Positions 44,418-53,289 of a stretch of 64,000 nt of DNA are shown piece after piece (the first letter of the stretch is position 1; every line of letters starts with the position of its first letter). The stretch covers positions 163,453-227,452 of the forward strand of contig NZ_STGD01000008.1 of NCBI RefSeq assembly GCF_005222755.1, in the 5' to 3' direction. The notes under the pieces were generated by a model. The model saw only the letters and a list, made by a program, of their open reading frames with translations. It was not told the origin of the DNA and made no database searches. This stretch comes from Roseomonas sp. HF4. GTDB taxonomy: Bacteria; Pseudomonadota; Alphaproteobacteria; Acetobacterales; Acetobacteraceae. Both the position numbers and the translations under genes were made by a program.

Positions 44418-45514
44418 GCATGGGGTTCAACTGCGGCATCGTGGGCCTGCCGAATGTGGGCAAGTCCACCCTGTTCAACGCGCTGACGCAGACCGCCGCG
44501 GCGCAGGCGGCGAACTACCCGTTCTGCACCATCGAGCCGAATGTCGGGCGCGTCGCCGTGCCCGACCCGCGGCTCGAAGCGCTGTCGCGGATCGGCAAGT
44601 CGCAGAAGATCATCCCGACCAGCCTGGAGTTCGTGGACATCGCGGGCCTGGTGCGCGGCGCGTCCAAGGGGGAGGGCCTCGGCAACCAGTTCCTGGCGAA
44701 TATCCGGGAGGTGGACGCGATCGTCCACGTGCTGCGCTGCTTCGAGGACGGCGACGTCACGCATGTGGAAGGCAGCGTTGACCCGATCCGCGACGCCGAG
44801 ACGGTCGAGACGGAGCTCATGCTGGCCGACCTCGACAGCCTCGAGAAGCGGGCGCTTGGCCTGGTGAAGCGCGCGCGTGGCGGGGACAAGGAAGCCGTCG
44901 CGCAGATGGCGCTGATCGACCCCATCAAGGCGGCGCTGGAAGCGGGCCGCCCCGCGCGCACCGCGGTGCCGAAGGGGGAGGAAGCCGCGGCATCGCGCCT
45001 GCAGCTCATGACCACGAAGCCCGTGCTCTATGTCGCGAATGTCGAGGAGGCGAGCGCGGCCACCGGCAACGCGCAGTCCGAGCGCGTGTTCGCCAAGGCG
45101 CGCGCGGAAGGGGCGCAGGCCGTGGTGGTCTCGGCGGCCATCGAGGCCGAGATCAGCCAGATGCCCGAAGCCGACCGCGCGGAGTTCCTGGCCTCCCTCG
45201 GGCTCGAGGATTCCGGGCTCGATCGCATCATCCGCGCCGGCTACACGCTGCTCGGCCTGGTCACCTACTTCACGGTCGGGCCCAAGGAGACGCGGGCCTG
45301 GACCATCGTGAAGGGCATGAAGGCGCCCGCCGCCGCCGGCGTCATCCATGGCGACTTCGAACGCGGCTTCATCGCGGCCGAGACCATCGCGTATGACGAC
45401 TACGTGGCGCTCGGCGGCGAGCAGGGCGCCAAGGAAGCCGGCAGGATGCGGGTGGAAGGCAAGGAGTACGTCGTGAAGGACGGCGACGTGCTGCTGTTCC
45501 GCTTCAACGTGTGA
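44414..45514 (+). CDS. ychF: redox-regulated ATPase YchF (Obg family)
   Basis: Ribosome-associated TRAFAC ATPase, 366 aa. G1 is [19 protein letters not shown]3 [20 protein letters not shown], and the G4 position reads [10 protein letters not shown] (NxxE instead of NKxD), which is why YchF prefers ATP. The C-terminal TGS domain includes [20 protein letters not shown] and [20 protein letters not shown]. It is involved in translation fidelity and oxidative stress. Last gene of the rplY-pth operon, with repeat copy 6 behind it. Confidence 0.96.
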   Translation: MSMGFNCGIVGLPNVGKSTLFNALTQTAAAQAANYPFCTIEPNVGRVAVPDPRLEALSRIGKSQKIIPTSLEFVDIAGLVRGASKGEGLGNQFLANIREVDAIVHVLRCFEDGDVTHVEGSVDPIRDAETVETELMLADLDSLEKRALGLVKRARGGDKEAVAQMALIDPIKAALEAGRPARTAVPKGEEAAASRLQLMTTKPVLYVANVEEASAATGNAQSERVFAKARAEGAQAVVVSAAIEAEISQMPEADRAEFLASLGLEDSGLDRIIRAGYTLLGLVTYFTVGPKETRAWTIVKGMKAPAAAGVIHGDFERGFIAAETIAYDDYVALGGEQGAKEAGRMRVEGKEYVVKDGDVLLFRFNV

Positions 45515-45566
45515 TACGCGCGGCTGCGGCGGACCGGGGCCCACGCCTCGCATGGTCATGAAGGGC

Positions 45567-45692
45567 GGGGGGAGAAGAGAACTTCTCCCCCCGCGCCCCC
45601 CTCAACCTTCCTTGCCGTTTGGCACTCGACCGTCCCGGGCTGGTGCCAGGCGCCAGAAAGGGGAGGGGGAGCGGGGGAGGTTCCCCTCCCCC
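45567..45692. repeat. modular palindromic repeat, copy 6 (B/A arms)
   Basis: Reverse arm order relative to copies 2, 3, 5 and 8. Left arm type B (GGGGGGAGAAGAGAACTTC, CCCCCCTCAACCTTCC), right arm type A (AAGGGGAGGGGGAGCGGGGG, AGGTTCCCCTCCCCC). Lies between convergent ychF and a small lipoprotein gene. Confidence 0.85.
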
Positions 45693-45737
45693 GTCGCTTC
45701 GACCGCAGGCCTCAGTCCCGGGCGGCAGGACAGCGCC

Positions 45738-45911
45738 TCAGCGCCCCGGCGGTGCCGTCCGCGCCTCTCCCGTCACCGGGTCGGGCGGTGGCAGCGCCGT
45801 GCCGCGCGGGCCGAGGCCGTCGCGTTCACGCGCAGGCTCGCCGCAGGCGGCGAGCAGCAGGGACAGCAGCAGGACGGGAAACGAAAATCGGGCAGCGGCG
45901 CGGAACGTCAT
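45738..45911 (-). CDS. small putative lipoprotein, 57 aa
   Basis: Short exported protein: basic start TFRAAARF, hydrophobic core SFPVLLLSLLLAAC with lipobox LAAC at about residues 19-22, and a charged, proline-rich tail of about 35 residues without known domain. Resembles the many small lipoproteins (LptM-like or entericidin-like in size) of proteobacteria, but the tail PPPDPVTGEARTAPPG matches none I can name. Divergent from mtnP by 63 bp. Confidence 0.6.
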   Translation of the reverse strand: MTFRAAARFSFPVLLLSLLLAACGEPARERDGLGPRGTALPPPDPVTGEARTAPPGR

Positions 45912-45974
45912 GCCGCCGCTTAGCACGGGCGGCGCCGCGCGCTAAACGGGCGCCGCGCAGCAGCGGAGAGCCCC

Positions 45975-46859
45975 ATGCCCGACACCATCGCCCCCATGAT
46001 CGGCTTCATCGGCGGATCGGGCGTCTACGACCTCGACGGGCTCGAGGACCGCGCCTGGGTGAAGGTCGCGACCCCCTGGGGCGACCCGTCGGACGAGATC
46101 CTGACCGGCGTGCTCTCCGGCGTCCGCGTCGCCTTCCTGCCACGGCACGGGCGCGGCCACCCGAACCCACCCTCGGCGCTGAACTACCGCGCGAATGTCG
46201 ACGCCATGAAGCGGATCGGCTGCACGGACCTCGTCTCGCTCTCGGCCGTGGGGTCGCTCAGGGCGGAACTGCCGCCGGGCCACTTCGTCATCGTCGACCA
46301 GTTCATCGACCGCACCTTCGCGCGCGAGAAATCCTTCTTCGGCCCGGGCTGCGTCGCGCACGTCTCGGTCGCGCACCCGACCTGCCCGCGCCTGTCCGAC
46401 GCGCTGGAAGGCGCCGCGCGGGAGATCGGCATCCCGCACACGCGCGGCGGCACATACCTGGTCATGGAAGGCCCGCAGTTCAGCACGAAGGCCGAGAGCC
46501 TGCTCTACCGGCAATGGGGCTGCGACGTTATCGGCATGACCAACATGCCCGAGGCCAAGTTGGCCCGCGAAGCGGAGCTCTGCTACGCGAGCATGGCCAT
46601 GGTCACCGACTTCGACTGCTGGCATCCGGACCACGACCACGTGACGGTCGAGCAGGTGGTGAAGGTCCTGTTCTCCAACGCCGATCGGGCGCGGGCGCTG
46701 GTGAAGGCCGTCGTGCCGCGGCTCGGCGCGCCGCGCGGCCCGTGCCCCGCCGGCTGCGACCGCGCGCTCGACCATGCGCTGATCACGGTGCCCGAGAAGC
46801 GCGACCCGGCGCTGCTCGCGAAGCTCGACGTGGTGGCGGGGCGCGTGCTCGGCGCTTGA
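45975..46859 (+). CDS. mtnP: S-methyl-5'-thioadenosine phosphorylase
   Basis: Trimeric purine-nucleoside-phosphorylase fold enzyme of methionine salvage, 294 aa. IGFIGGSGVYDLDGLED gives the N-terminal phosphate loop, VAFLPRHGRGHPNPPSALNY is the MTAP-typical RHGRGH block, and MEGPQFSTKAES and VIGMTNMPEAKLAREAELCY contain the purine- and ribose-contacting residues. NMPEAKLA is the MTAP form. It cleaves methylthioadenosine to adenine and methylthioribose 1-phosphate. A GC hairpin just behind the stop may end the transcript. Confidence 0.93.
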   Translation: MPDTIAPMIGFIGGSGVYDLDGLEDRAWVKVATPWGDPSDEILTGVLSGVRVAFLPRHGRGHPNPPSALNYRANVDAMKRIGCTDLVSLSAVGSLRAELPPGHFVIVDQFIDRTFAREKSFFGPGCVAHVSVAHPTCPRLSDALEGAAREIGIPHTRGGTYLVMEGPQFSTKAESLLYRQWGCDVIGMTNMPEAKLAREAELCYASMAMVTDFDCWHPDHDHVTVEQVVKVLFSNADRARALVKAVVPRLGAPRGPCPAGCDRALDHALITVPEKRDPALLAKLDVVAGRVLGA

Positions 46860-46867
46860 ATGGCGCC

Positions 46868-46895
46868 GCGCCCGCATCGGAGAGGATGCGGGCGC
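46868..46895 (+). terminator. hairpin after mtnP
   Basis: Perfect 11-bp stem GCGCCCGCATC / GATGCGGGCGC with a six-base loop, nine bases after the mtnP stop. No U tract follows; it could end transcripts arriving from either side (the DUF4394 gene is convergent). Confidence 0.5.
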
Positions 46896-46986
46896 GGGCC
46901 CTGCGCTTTCCCCCGGTCGGGCGCGGCGGCCTTGGGGCAGTGGCGGCCGCGGGGCGCAGAGGCGCCCGCCCGGGGGCGCGCGCGGC

Positions 46987-47772
46987 TCACCGCATGGCGG
47001 CGATGTCGATCACCTCGGTGGCGGGCAGGCCCGCGACCTGGCCGAGCGCGCGCGGCGCACCGGTCTCGAGGTTCACCATGTGCAGCGTGGCGCCCACGAG
47101 CAGGAAGCCCGTATTCGCGCCATCGGCGCCCGCCAGGATGTCGAAGGCGACGCCGGGCGGCAGCGTCTCCGCCACCTGGCCGCGCGGCTGCTGCACGCCG
47201 TCGTTCGGCGGCGCCTGCAGGTTGAAGCTCCGCGTCAGCGTGTCGATGGTGTAGAGCGCCGTCGCTTGCGTGCCGGCGACGCTGTTGGTGTAGGCGCCGG
47301 CGACGACGCGCGGCGTGGTCTCGGCGAAGGGCGTGCCGGCGGCGTATTTCAGCGTGCCGTCGGTGACGGCCATGCCGGTCTCGACGTTCACGCGCAGGTT
47401 CACGCCGTTCATGCCCATCAGGCGGAGGCGATTGGCCATCGGGTTGAAGTCCACGACGGCGCGCCCGCCCGAGGCGAAGTCCACGTTCAGGCGGCTCACC
47501 TGCGTCGCGCGGCCGTTGGCGGGGTCGATCGTCACGATCTGGCCGCGCTCGGTGACGCCATAGAGGCGGCCATCCTGCGGGCGCTGGTCGATGCCGAGCA
47601 GCCGGCCGTCGGCCCCGGTGACGCGCAGGGGCGCGCCGGCGCGGCGGGTCTCGCTGTCGATGCTGACCAGCGCGTTGTCGGCGGTCAGGCCAATGAGCGT
47701 CGCGGCCTGCGCGCCCGCGGCGGCGGTGATCATGCCAAAGGCGGCAAGGGCCAGGCGGAAGGTGGTCGTCAT
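46987..47772 (-). CDS. secreted DUF4394 domain protein
   Basis: Exported protein of 261 aa. Signal peptide about residues 1-23 (FRLALAAFGMITAAAGAQA). The rest is a DUF4394 beta-propeller-like domain: LIGLTADNALVSIDSETRRA, GIDQRPQDGRLYGVTERGQI, VDFNPMANRLRLMGMNGVNL and AGAYTNSVAGTQATALYTID. Its position just after an ECF sigma/anti-sigma pair on the same strand suggests it is a regulon member. The longer frame that reads upstream through the palindrome cluster is not coding. Role unknown. Confidence 0.85.
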   Translation of the reverse strand: MTTTFRLALAAFGMITAAAGAQAATLIGLTADNALVSIDSETRRAGAPLRVTGADGRLLGIDQRPQDGRLYGVTERGQIVTIDPANGRATQVSRLNVDFASGGRAVVDFNPMANRLRLMGMNGVNLRVNVETGMAVTDGTLKYAAGTPFAETTPRVVAGAYTNSVAGTQATALYTIDTLTRSFNLQAPPNDGVQQPRGQVAETLPPGVAFDILAGADGANTGFLLVGATLHMVNLETGAPRALGQVAGLPATEVIDIAAMR

Positions 47773-47869
47773 GGCGGTCTCTCCTGCATCGGCAGGGCCA
47801 TGACCGGCCCCGCTGACTGCCTTACGGAGGGGCGCCGCGGCCGGATGCAGGGCGCCAGCAAAAAGACGG

Positions 47870-47985
47870 GGGCGTTTTCCGCAACACCGGCACCGGCCCG
47901 CACCGCCACCCATCCAGGATATTGTCGTTGGGTGGCCGGGTGGCGGTGCGGGCCGGTGCCGTTTCCCGGGACGCGGAAAACGCCC
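47870..47985. repeat. nested inverted repeat (palindrome 1 of 3)
   Basis: Outer arms GGGCGTTTTCCGC (47870-47882) and its exact complement GCGGAAAACGCCC (47973-47985). Inside is a second perfect 24-base pair of arms (47888-47911 with 47938-47961) around an AT-richer loop. Upstream of the DUF4394 gene on its strand. Confidence 0.8.
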
Positions 47986-48049
47986 TAGAGCAGCGTCCGG
48001 TCGCGTGGAACCGCTGCGCGGTTCCGCCGACCGGACATAAGATGCTCTA
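47986..48049. repeat. inverted repeat with TAGAGCA/TGCTCTA ends (palindrome 2 of 3)
   Basis: TAGAGCA at the left and TGCTCTA at the right enclose GTCCGGTCG ... CGACCGGAC and an inner GGAACCG/CGGTTCC hairpin. Abuts palindrome 1 without a gap. Confidence 0.75.
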
Positions 48050-48063
48050 GAGTCTATGTTTTC

Positions 48064-48113
48064 TAGAGCAAGAAATCCGACCAGATGATTCCATCTGGTC
48101 GGATATTGCTCTA
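48064..48113. repeat. inverted repeat with TAGAGCAA/TTGCTCTA ends (palindrome 3 of 3)
   Basis: TAGAGCAA and TTGCTCTA flank a perfect 13-base stem, ATCCGACCAGATG and its complement (48075-48087 with 48092-48104). The right end supplies the TAG stop codon of the anti-sigma factor gene on the minus strand. TCTAGAGCA-type ended palindromes are common dispersed repeats in alphaproteobacteria. Confidence 0.75.
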
Positions 48114-48788
48114 AGCGCCGCGGGCGGGCGCCAGCCGGCCAATGAACAGGATCGGCCCCGTCGGCCGTCCGGTCGGCGAGCCGCCAGGCGGCTCCAGCGT
48201 GATCTCGATCAGCATCCCCGGCTCCGGCCGGATGGAGGCCGGCGTCACGGTCAGGCGTGCATCGCGCGCCGGGATCAGGCCGAGCGAGGTCGGCGCCGTC
48301 GCCCCCTGCGGCAGCGCCCACAGCTGCATGACGCGATCGGACGGCACCGGCTGCGGGTTCAGCGCGGCAAGGCGGAGCGCGCCGCCCTCCGCCTCGACCA
48401 GCCAGGCGGGCTGGTCGCGCTGCGTCAGCAGCACCGTCATCAGACGCGGCTCCGGCGCGGGGCGGACCACCAGCAGCGCCGCGAGGCCGGCGGCGGCCAC
48501 GCTCGCGCCCAGCGCCCAGATGCGCCAGAAGCGCGGCGCCGCGGCGGCCGCGCGCGGCGGGCCGTCGAGCGCCGTCGCGATACGGTCCCAGAGGCCGGGC
48601 GGCGGCGCCTCGGGCGGGGCCAGCACCGTCAGCGGCGCGAGCCGCATTTCCCAGCCCTGCACGGCGTCGCGCAGCGCGGCGTCGGTCTCCATCGCGCGCC
48701 GCACCTCCGCCGCCGCGCGCGCGTCCAGCGTGCCCAGCACGTATTCGGCGGCGAGCGCGTCGCGCCCGTCGGGGTCGGTCGGGATCAT
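48111..48788 (-). CDS. RskA-type anti-sigma factor
   Basis: Membrane-bound anti-sigma factor, 225 aa. The N-terminal AEYVLGTLDARAAAEVRRAM is the anti-sigma (RskA N / zinc-less ASD) helix pair. A single membrane helix lies around residues 88-112 (WALGASVAAAGLAALLVV). The periplasmic RskA domain has QPAWLVEAEGGALRLAAL, MQLWALPQGATAPTSLGLIP and PGMLIEITLEPPGGSPTG. It overlaps the sigma factor stop (ATGA), the usual operon arrangement, and would hold that sigma factor at the membrane. Confidence 0.9.
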   Translation of the reverse strand: MIPTDPDGRDALAAEYVLGTLDARAAAEVRRAMETDAALRDAVQGWEMRLAPLTVLAPPEAPPPGLWDRIATALDGPPRAAAAAPRFWRIWALGASVAAAGLAALLVVRPAPEPRLMTVLLTQRDQPAWLVEAEGGALRLAALNPQPVPSDRVMQLWALPQGATAPTSLGLIPARDARLTVTPASIRPEPGMLIEITLEPPGGSPTGRPTGPILFIGRLAPARGA

Positions 48789-49324
48789 GCCAGGCACTCC
48801 CTGAGCGCCAGCAGGCCGCGCCGGATCCAGGACTTGACCGTGCCGAGCGGCAGGCCAAGCCGGTCCGCGATCTGCGGATGCGACAGCCCGTGCACGAAAG
48901 CAAGGACGATGCCGTCGCGGTTCCTGGGCTCGAGCGCCGAGAGGCATTCCTGCAGCCGGCGGCCTTCCTCGGTGGCGGCCAGGCGCTCCTCGGCCTCGGG
49001 CGCCACCGGCTGGTCGCCGAACGCGGGATCGTCGGTCGGCACCTCCCGGCCGCGGGCGCGGATGATGTCGAGGGCGGCATGGCGGACGATGCCGCCCAGC
49101 CAGGCCTCGGCATTGCCGCGCGCGGGGTCGAACTGCCCCGCGCGGCGCGCGACCTTGAGAAAAGCGTCCTGGATCGCGTCCGCGGCGGCGTCGCGGTCGC
49201 GCAGGATCGCGTTCGCCACGCCGAACAGCCGGACCGACTGGCGTTCGTACACGGCGCGCAGGGCAGCCCTGTCGCCGGCCGCGATGGCGGCGAGCAGGCC
49301 CGGCAGGTCGCTGGCATCCGTCAT
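48785..49324 (-). CDS. ECF-type RNA polymerase sigma factor
   Basis: Extracytoplasmic-function sigma factor of 179 aa paired with the following RskA anti-sigma factor (SigK-like group). Region 2 includes VYERQSVRLFGVANAILRDR and DAAADAIQDAFLKVARRAGQ; region 4 is NRDGIVLAFVHGLSHPQIAD and RLGLPLGTVKSWIRRGLLAL, the HTH that reads the -35 element. The ATG at 49324 is chosen; an ATG 18 codons upstream is possible. Divergent from the LIV binding-protein gene with 114 bp between. Its promoter target motif is not identifiable here. Confidence 0.9.
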   Translation of the reverse strand: MTDASDLPGLLAAIAAGDRAALRAVYERQSVRLFGVANAILRDRDAAADAIQDAFLKVARRAGQFDPARGNAEAWLGGIVRHAALDIIRARGREVPTDDPAFGDQPVAPEAEERLAATEEGRRLQECLSALEPRNRDGIVLAFVHGLSHPQIADRLGLPLGTVKSWIRRGLLALRECLA

Positions 49325-49438
49325 TCCGGCGCGGAACAGGCCATGGGCGCCATCGGCGGTCAAGCGCAACGAACCCATTGCACCGCGGCGCCCGCGCCCC
49401 GATCATCCCCGGCAACGAGGACAACAGGAGGCCGACCG

Positions 49439-50650
49439 ATGCCGCGCTTCACGCTTTCCCGCCGGGCGCTCGGCGCCGCAGCGCTCGCCCCGCTCGCCAG
49501 GCCCGCCTTCGCGCAGCCCACGCCCATCCGCATCGGGGAGCTGAATTCCTACGCCCGCATGGCCGCCTTCGCCGTGCCCTACCGCAACGCCATGCAGCAG
49601 GCACAGGACGCGGTGAACGCCGCCGGCGGCGTGATGGGCGGGCGGCGAATCGAATTCGTCTTCCGCGACGACGGCGCGACGCCGGGCGACGCGGTGCGCG
49701 TGGCCGAGGAACTGCTGACGCGGGAGGGCGTGTCCTTCCTGGTCGGCACCTTCCTGTCGAACATCGGACTCGCGGTGGCGGACTTCGCGAATCAACGCAA
49801 GCGCCTGTTCCTCGCGACCGAGCCGCTGACCGACGCGCTGACCATGGCGCAGGGCAACCGCTACACCTGGCGCCTGCGGCCCTCGACCTACATGCAGACG
49901 CGCATGCTGGTGGACGCGATCCGCGGCCGCAACGTGCGCCGCTGGGCGATCGTGGCACCCAACTACGAATACGGCCAGTCGGCCGCCGCCAACTTCAAGC
50001 GCCTGCTGCCCGCCGCCATCCCGGGCGCCGAGATCGTGGCCGAGCAGTTCCCGGCGCTCGGCCGCATCGATGCGGGTGCGACCGTCGGCGCGCTCGGCCA
50101 GGCGCGGCCGGACGGCATCTTCAACGTGCTGTTCGGCGCCGACCTCACCGCCTTCGTGCGGGAAGGCAACACGCGCGGGCTGTTCGAACGCCGCACCGTC
50201 GTCTCCCTGCTGACGGGCGAACCGGAATACCTGATCCCGCTCGGCGAGGAGACGCCGGAGGGCTGGATCGTCACCGGCTATCCCTGGGACCAGGTGACCG
50301 GCATGCCGGGCCACCAGGCCTTCGTGGATGGCTACCGCGCGCGCTTCAACGATACGCCGCGCAAGGGCTCGCTGCTCGGCTACGTGACCGTCCAGGTCAT
50401 CGCGAGCCTGCTGAACAAGGCCAATTCCCTGGACAATGAGGCGCTGGTGGATGCGCTGGCGGACCTGCGCACCGATAGCGTGGTGGGCCCCGTTGTCATG
50501 CGCGGGCTCGACCACCAGGGCACCATGGGCACCTGGGTCGGCGAGACCACGCTGCGCGGTCGCCAGGGCGCGATGAAGAACGCCCGCTACGCGGACGGCG
50601 CCAACTACATGTTCTCCGAGGCCGAGGTGCGCGCCGCGCGACCGGGCTGA
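49439..50650 (+). CDS. branched-chain amino acid-type ABC transporter substrate-binding protein
   Basis: Periplasmic binding protein (Peripla_BP_6, LivK-like), 403 aa. A twin-arginine-like or Sec leader RFTLSRRALGAAALAPLARP ends at AFAQ, then PIRIGELNSYARMAAFAVPY, NAAGGVMGGRRIEFVFRDDG and TPGDAVRVAEELLTREGVSF are family landmarks. AGGAGG precedes the ATG. It is first in a 13-kb plus-strand cluster with the LIV permease and ATPases and catabolic enzymes, so its ligand is probably the heterocycle or amide degraded by them rather than leucine. Confidence 0.9.
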   Translation: MPRFTLSRRALGAAALAPLARPAFAQPTPIRIGELNSYARMAAFAVPYRNAMQQAQDAVNAAGGVMGGRRIEFVFRDDGATPGDAVRVAEELLTREGVSFLVGTFLSNIGLAVADFANQRKRLFLATEPLTDALTMAQGNRYTWRLRPSTYMQTRMLVDAIRGRNVRRWAIVAPNYEYGQSAAANFKRLLPAAIPGAEIVAEQFPALGRIDAGATVGALGQARPDGIFNVLFGADLTAFVREGNTRGLFERRTVVSLLTGEPEYLIPLGEETPEGWIVTGYPWDQVTGMPGHQAFVDGYRARFNDTPRKGSLLGYVTVQVIASLLNKANSLDNEALVDALADLRTDSVVGPVVMRGLDHQGTMGTWVGETTLRGRQGAMKNARYADGANYMFSEAEVRAARPG

Positions 50651-50656
50651 CGCTTC

Positions 50657-52510
50657 GTGGATTGGGACTTCCTGCTGGTCCAGTCCCTGTCGGGGCTGGC
50701 CAGCGCATCGTCGCTCTTCGTCATCGCCTCCGGCCTGACCATCGTGTTCGGCGTCACGCGCATCGTGAACTTCGCGCATGGGTCCTTCTACATGCTGGGC
50801 GCCTATGTCGCGGTGACGGTGGTGCCCTGGCTGCTGGAATTCGACCGGTCGCCCTGGCTGTTCTTCGTGGGCGTGCTCGTCTCGGCGCTCGCGGTCGGCG
50901 CGATGGGCGTGGCGATGGAGATGCTGCTGCTGCGGCGCATCTACCGCGTGCCGGAACTGTTCCAGCTGCTGGCGACCTTCGGCGTGGTGCTGATCGTGCA
51001 GGACCTGGTGCTGCTCGTGTGGGGGCCGGTCGACATCACCGGGCCGCGCGCGCCGGGCATGCGGCACGCGGTCTACATCTTCGACCAGCGCTTCCCGGCC
51101 TATGAGCTGTTCCTGATCTTCGTGGGTCCCGCCGTGCTGGGCTTGCTCTGGCTGCTGATGCACCGCACGCGCTTCGGCGTGCTGATCCGCGCGGCAACCC
51201 AGGACCGGGAGATGGTGGGCGCGCTCGGCGTCAACCAGGCGATGCTGTTCACCGGGACGCTGTTCCTCGGCGCCGCGCTGGCGGGGCTCGGCGGCGCGCT
51301 GCAGATCCCGCGCGTTTCCGCCAATCCGCAGATGGATCTGTCGATCATCACCGAAGCCTTCGTCGTGACGGTCATCGGCGGCATGGGATCGGTCCCGGGG
51401 GCGTTCCTGGCCGCGGTGCTGATCGGGCAGTTGCAGGCCTTCGGCGTGCTGATCTTCCCCAAGATCACGCTGGTGCTGGTGTTCCTGCTGATGGCGGCGG
51501 TGCTGGTGGTCAAGCCCTGGGGGCTGCTGGGCCGCCCGGAAGCGGCGGCGGGCCGCGCGGTGCTGCCCGAGGGCATCCTGGACCCGGGGCCACTCGACCT
51601 CGCAGGCAAGTTGCTGGCGGCGGCGGGGCTGGCCGGCGTGCTCGCCCTGCCGCTGCTCGACGCCTATGCGGTCAAGGTCGGCACCGAGGTGCTGATCCTC
51701 GCGCTGGCCGCCTTCTCGCTGAACTTCCTCGTCGGCAATGGCGGCATCGTGTCGTTCGGACATGCGGCCTATTTCGGGCTAGGTGCCTATGGCGCGGGGC
51801 TGCTCGTGACGCGGCTCGGCGTGCCCATGGAACCCGCGCTGCTGGCCGCGCCACTGGCCGGCGGCGCCTTCGCGGCGCTGTTCGGCTTCTTTGTCGTGCG
51901 GCTGTCGGGCATCTACCTCGCAATGCTGACGCTGGCCTTCGCGCAGATCGCCTATGCCGTGGTGTTCCAGTGGGTGGAGGTGACCGGCGGCGACAACGGC
52001 CTTGTCGGCGTCTGGCCGTCATCCTGGGCCGCGTCGCGGGAGGTGTATCACTACCTCGTTGCCGCGGTGACCTTGGCTGCCATCATCGGGCTGCGCCGCG
52101 TCATCCACGCGCCCTTCGGCGCGACGCTGCGGGCGGCGCGGGATTCGGCGCAGCGCGCGGATGCGATCGGCGTCGACGTCCGCACGCATCGCTGGCTCGG
52201 CTTCATGCTGGCCGGCACGGCGGCCGGCCTGGCGGGCGGGCTCTACGCCTTCTCCAAGGGATCGATCGACCCGACGCTGCTCGGCATCCCGATGAGCGTG
52301 GATTTCCTGTCCATGCTGCTGCTGGGCGGCATCCAGTCGGTGCTCGGGCCCATCGCGGGCGCGGCGGCGCTGCATGCCATCAAGGACTTCTTCCTGCCGC
52401 TGACCGACCATTGGCGGCTGTTCATGGGGCTGTCGATCATCGCCATGGTGCTGGTGTTCCCGCGCGGCCTGGCCGGCGCCTGGGCCAGCATCAGGAGGCG
52501 ATCGGCATGA
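50657..52510 (+). CDS. fused LIV-type ABC permease (LivH-LivM in one chain)
   Basis: Inner-membrane permease of 617 aa combining both LIV subunits. Residues about 1-290 are LivH-like (GLTIVFGVTRIVNFAHGSFY, MLGAYVAVTV, GALGVNQAMLFTGTLFLGAA). After a linker near 295-320, LivM-like sequence follows (LNFLVGNGGIVSFGHAAYFG, LGAYGAGLL, FVVRLSGIYLAMLTLAFAQI, RAARDSAQRADAIGVDVRTH). The start is GTG six bases after the binding-protein stop, and the end overlaps livG (ATGA). Fusion keeps the 1:1 subunit ratio. Confidence 0.92.
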   Translation: MDWDFLLVQSLSGLASASSLFVIASGLTIVFGVTRIVNFAHGSFYMLGAYVAVTVVPWLLEFDRSPWLFFVGVLVSALAVGAMGVAMEMLLLRRIYRVPELFQLLATFGVVLIVQDLVLLVWGPVDITGPRAPGMRHAVYIFDQRFPAYELFLIFVGPAVLGLLWLLMHRTRFGVLIRAATQDREMVGALGVNQAMLFTGTLFLGAALAGLGGALQIPRVSANPQMDLSIITEAFVVTVIGGMGSVPGAFLAAVLIGQLQAFGVLIFPKITLVLVFLLMAAVLVVKPWGLLGRPEAAAGRAVLPEGILDPGPLDLAGKLLAAAGLAGVLALPLLDAYAVKVGTEVLILALAAFSLNFLVGNGGIVSFGHAAYFGLGAYGAGLLVTRLGVPMEPALLAAPLAGGAFAALFGFFVVRLSGIYLAMLTLAFAQIAYAVVFQWVEVTGGDNGLVGVWPSSWAASREVYHYLVAAVTLAAIIGLRRVIHAPFGATLRAARDSAQRADAIGVDVRTHRWLGFMLAGTAAGLAGGLYAFSKGSIDPTLLGIPMSVDFLSMLLLGGIQSVLGPIAGAAALHAIKDFFLPLTDHWRLFMGLSIIAMVLVFPRGLAGAWASIRRRSA

Positions 52511-53289
52511 CGCTGCTCGCGGCCGAGGGCCTGACCAAGCGCTTCGGCGGCGTCGTGGCCGCGAAGGATGTCTCCTTCGCGCTCGATGCGGGGGAGATGC
52601 TGGCCATCATCGGCCCGAACGGCGCCGGCAAGTCGACGACCTTCAACATGGTGGGCGGGCAGCTGCGCCCGGATGCCGGGCGCGTTACGCTGGCCGGGCG
52701 GGACATCACGGGGGTCCCGCCGCGCGCGGTCTGCCGCCTCGGCGTCGGGCGCACCTTTCAGGTTGCGCAGACCTTCCTGTCCTTCACCGTCATCGGCAAC
52801 GTGCAGATGGCGCTGATCGCACACCACGGGCAGACGCGGCGGCTGCTGGCCGATGCGGCGGCGATGCACCGCGATGCCGCGCGCGCGCTGCTGGACCGCG
52901 TCGGCATGGCCGCGCAGGCGGAACGCCCGATCGGGGAGCTCGCCTATGGCGACGTCAAGCGCGTCGAGCTCGCCATCGCGCTCGCCGCCGCGCCGCGCCT
53001 GCTGCTGATGGACGAACCCACCGCCGGCATGGCGCCGGCCGAGCGCACCGCGCTGATGGCGCTGGTCGCCGGCATCGCGCGGGAAGGCGCGATCGGCGTG
53101 CTGTTCACCGAGCACGACATGGACGCGGTCTTCGCCCATGCCGACCGCATCCTGGTGCTGGTGCGGGGCGAGATCATCGCGCGCGGCAGCCCCGGGGAGG
53201 TGCGCGCCGACCCCGAGGTGCAGCGCGTCTATCTCGGCCATTCCGGCACCCGCGCCGCCGAGCGCGCGACGCGCGCCGCCCATGGCTGA
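52507..53289 (+). CDS. livG: LIV-type ABC transporter ATPase LivG
   Basis: Cytoplasmic ATPase of the importer, 260 aa. Walker A is IIGPNGAGKSTTFNMVGGQL, the signature loop is the LivG variant GELAYGDVKRVELAIALAAA, Walker B LLLMDEPTAGMAPAERTALM and the H-loop FTEHDMDAVFAHADR. GVGRTFQVAQTFLSFTVIGN is typical of LivG. It overlaps the permease before it and livF after it (eight bases). Confidence 0.93.
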   Translation: MTLLAAEGLTKRFGGVVAAKDVSFALDAGEMLAIIGPNGAGKSTTFNMVGGQLRPDAGRVTLAGRDITGVPPRAVCRLGVGRTFQVAQTFLSFTVIGNVQMALIAHHGQTRRLLADAAAMHRDAARALLDRVGMAAQAERPIGELAYGDVKRVELAIALAAAPRLLLMDEPTAGMAPAERTALMALVAGIAREGAIGVLFTEHDMDAVFAHADRILVLVRGEIIARGSPGEVRADPEVQRVYLGHSGTRAAERATRAAHG

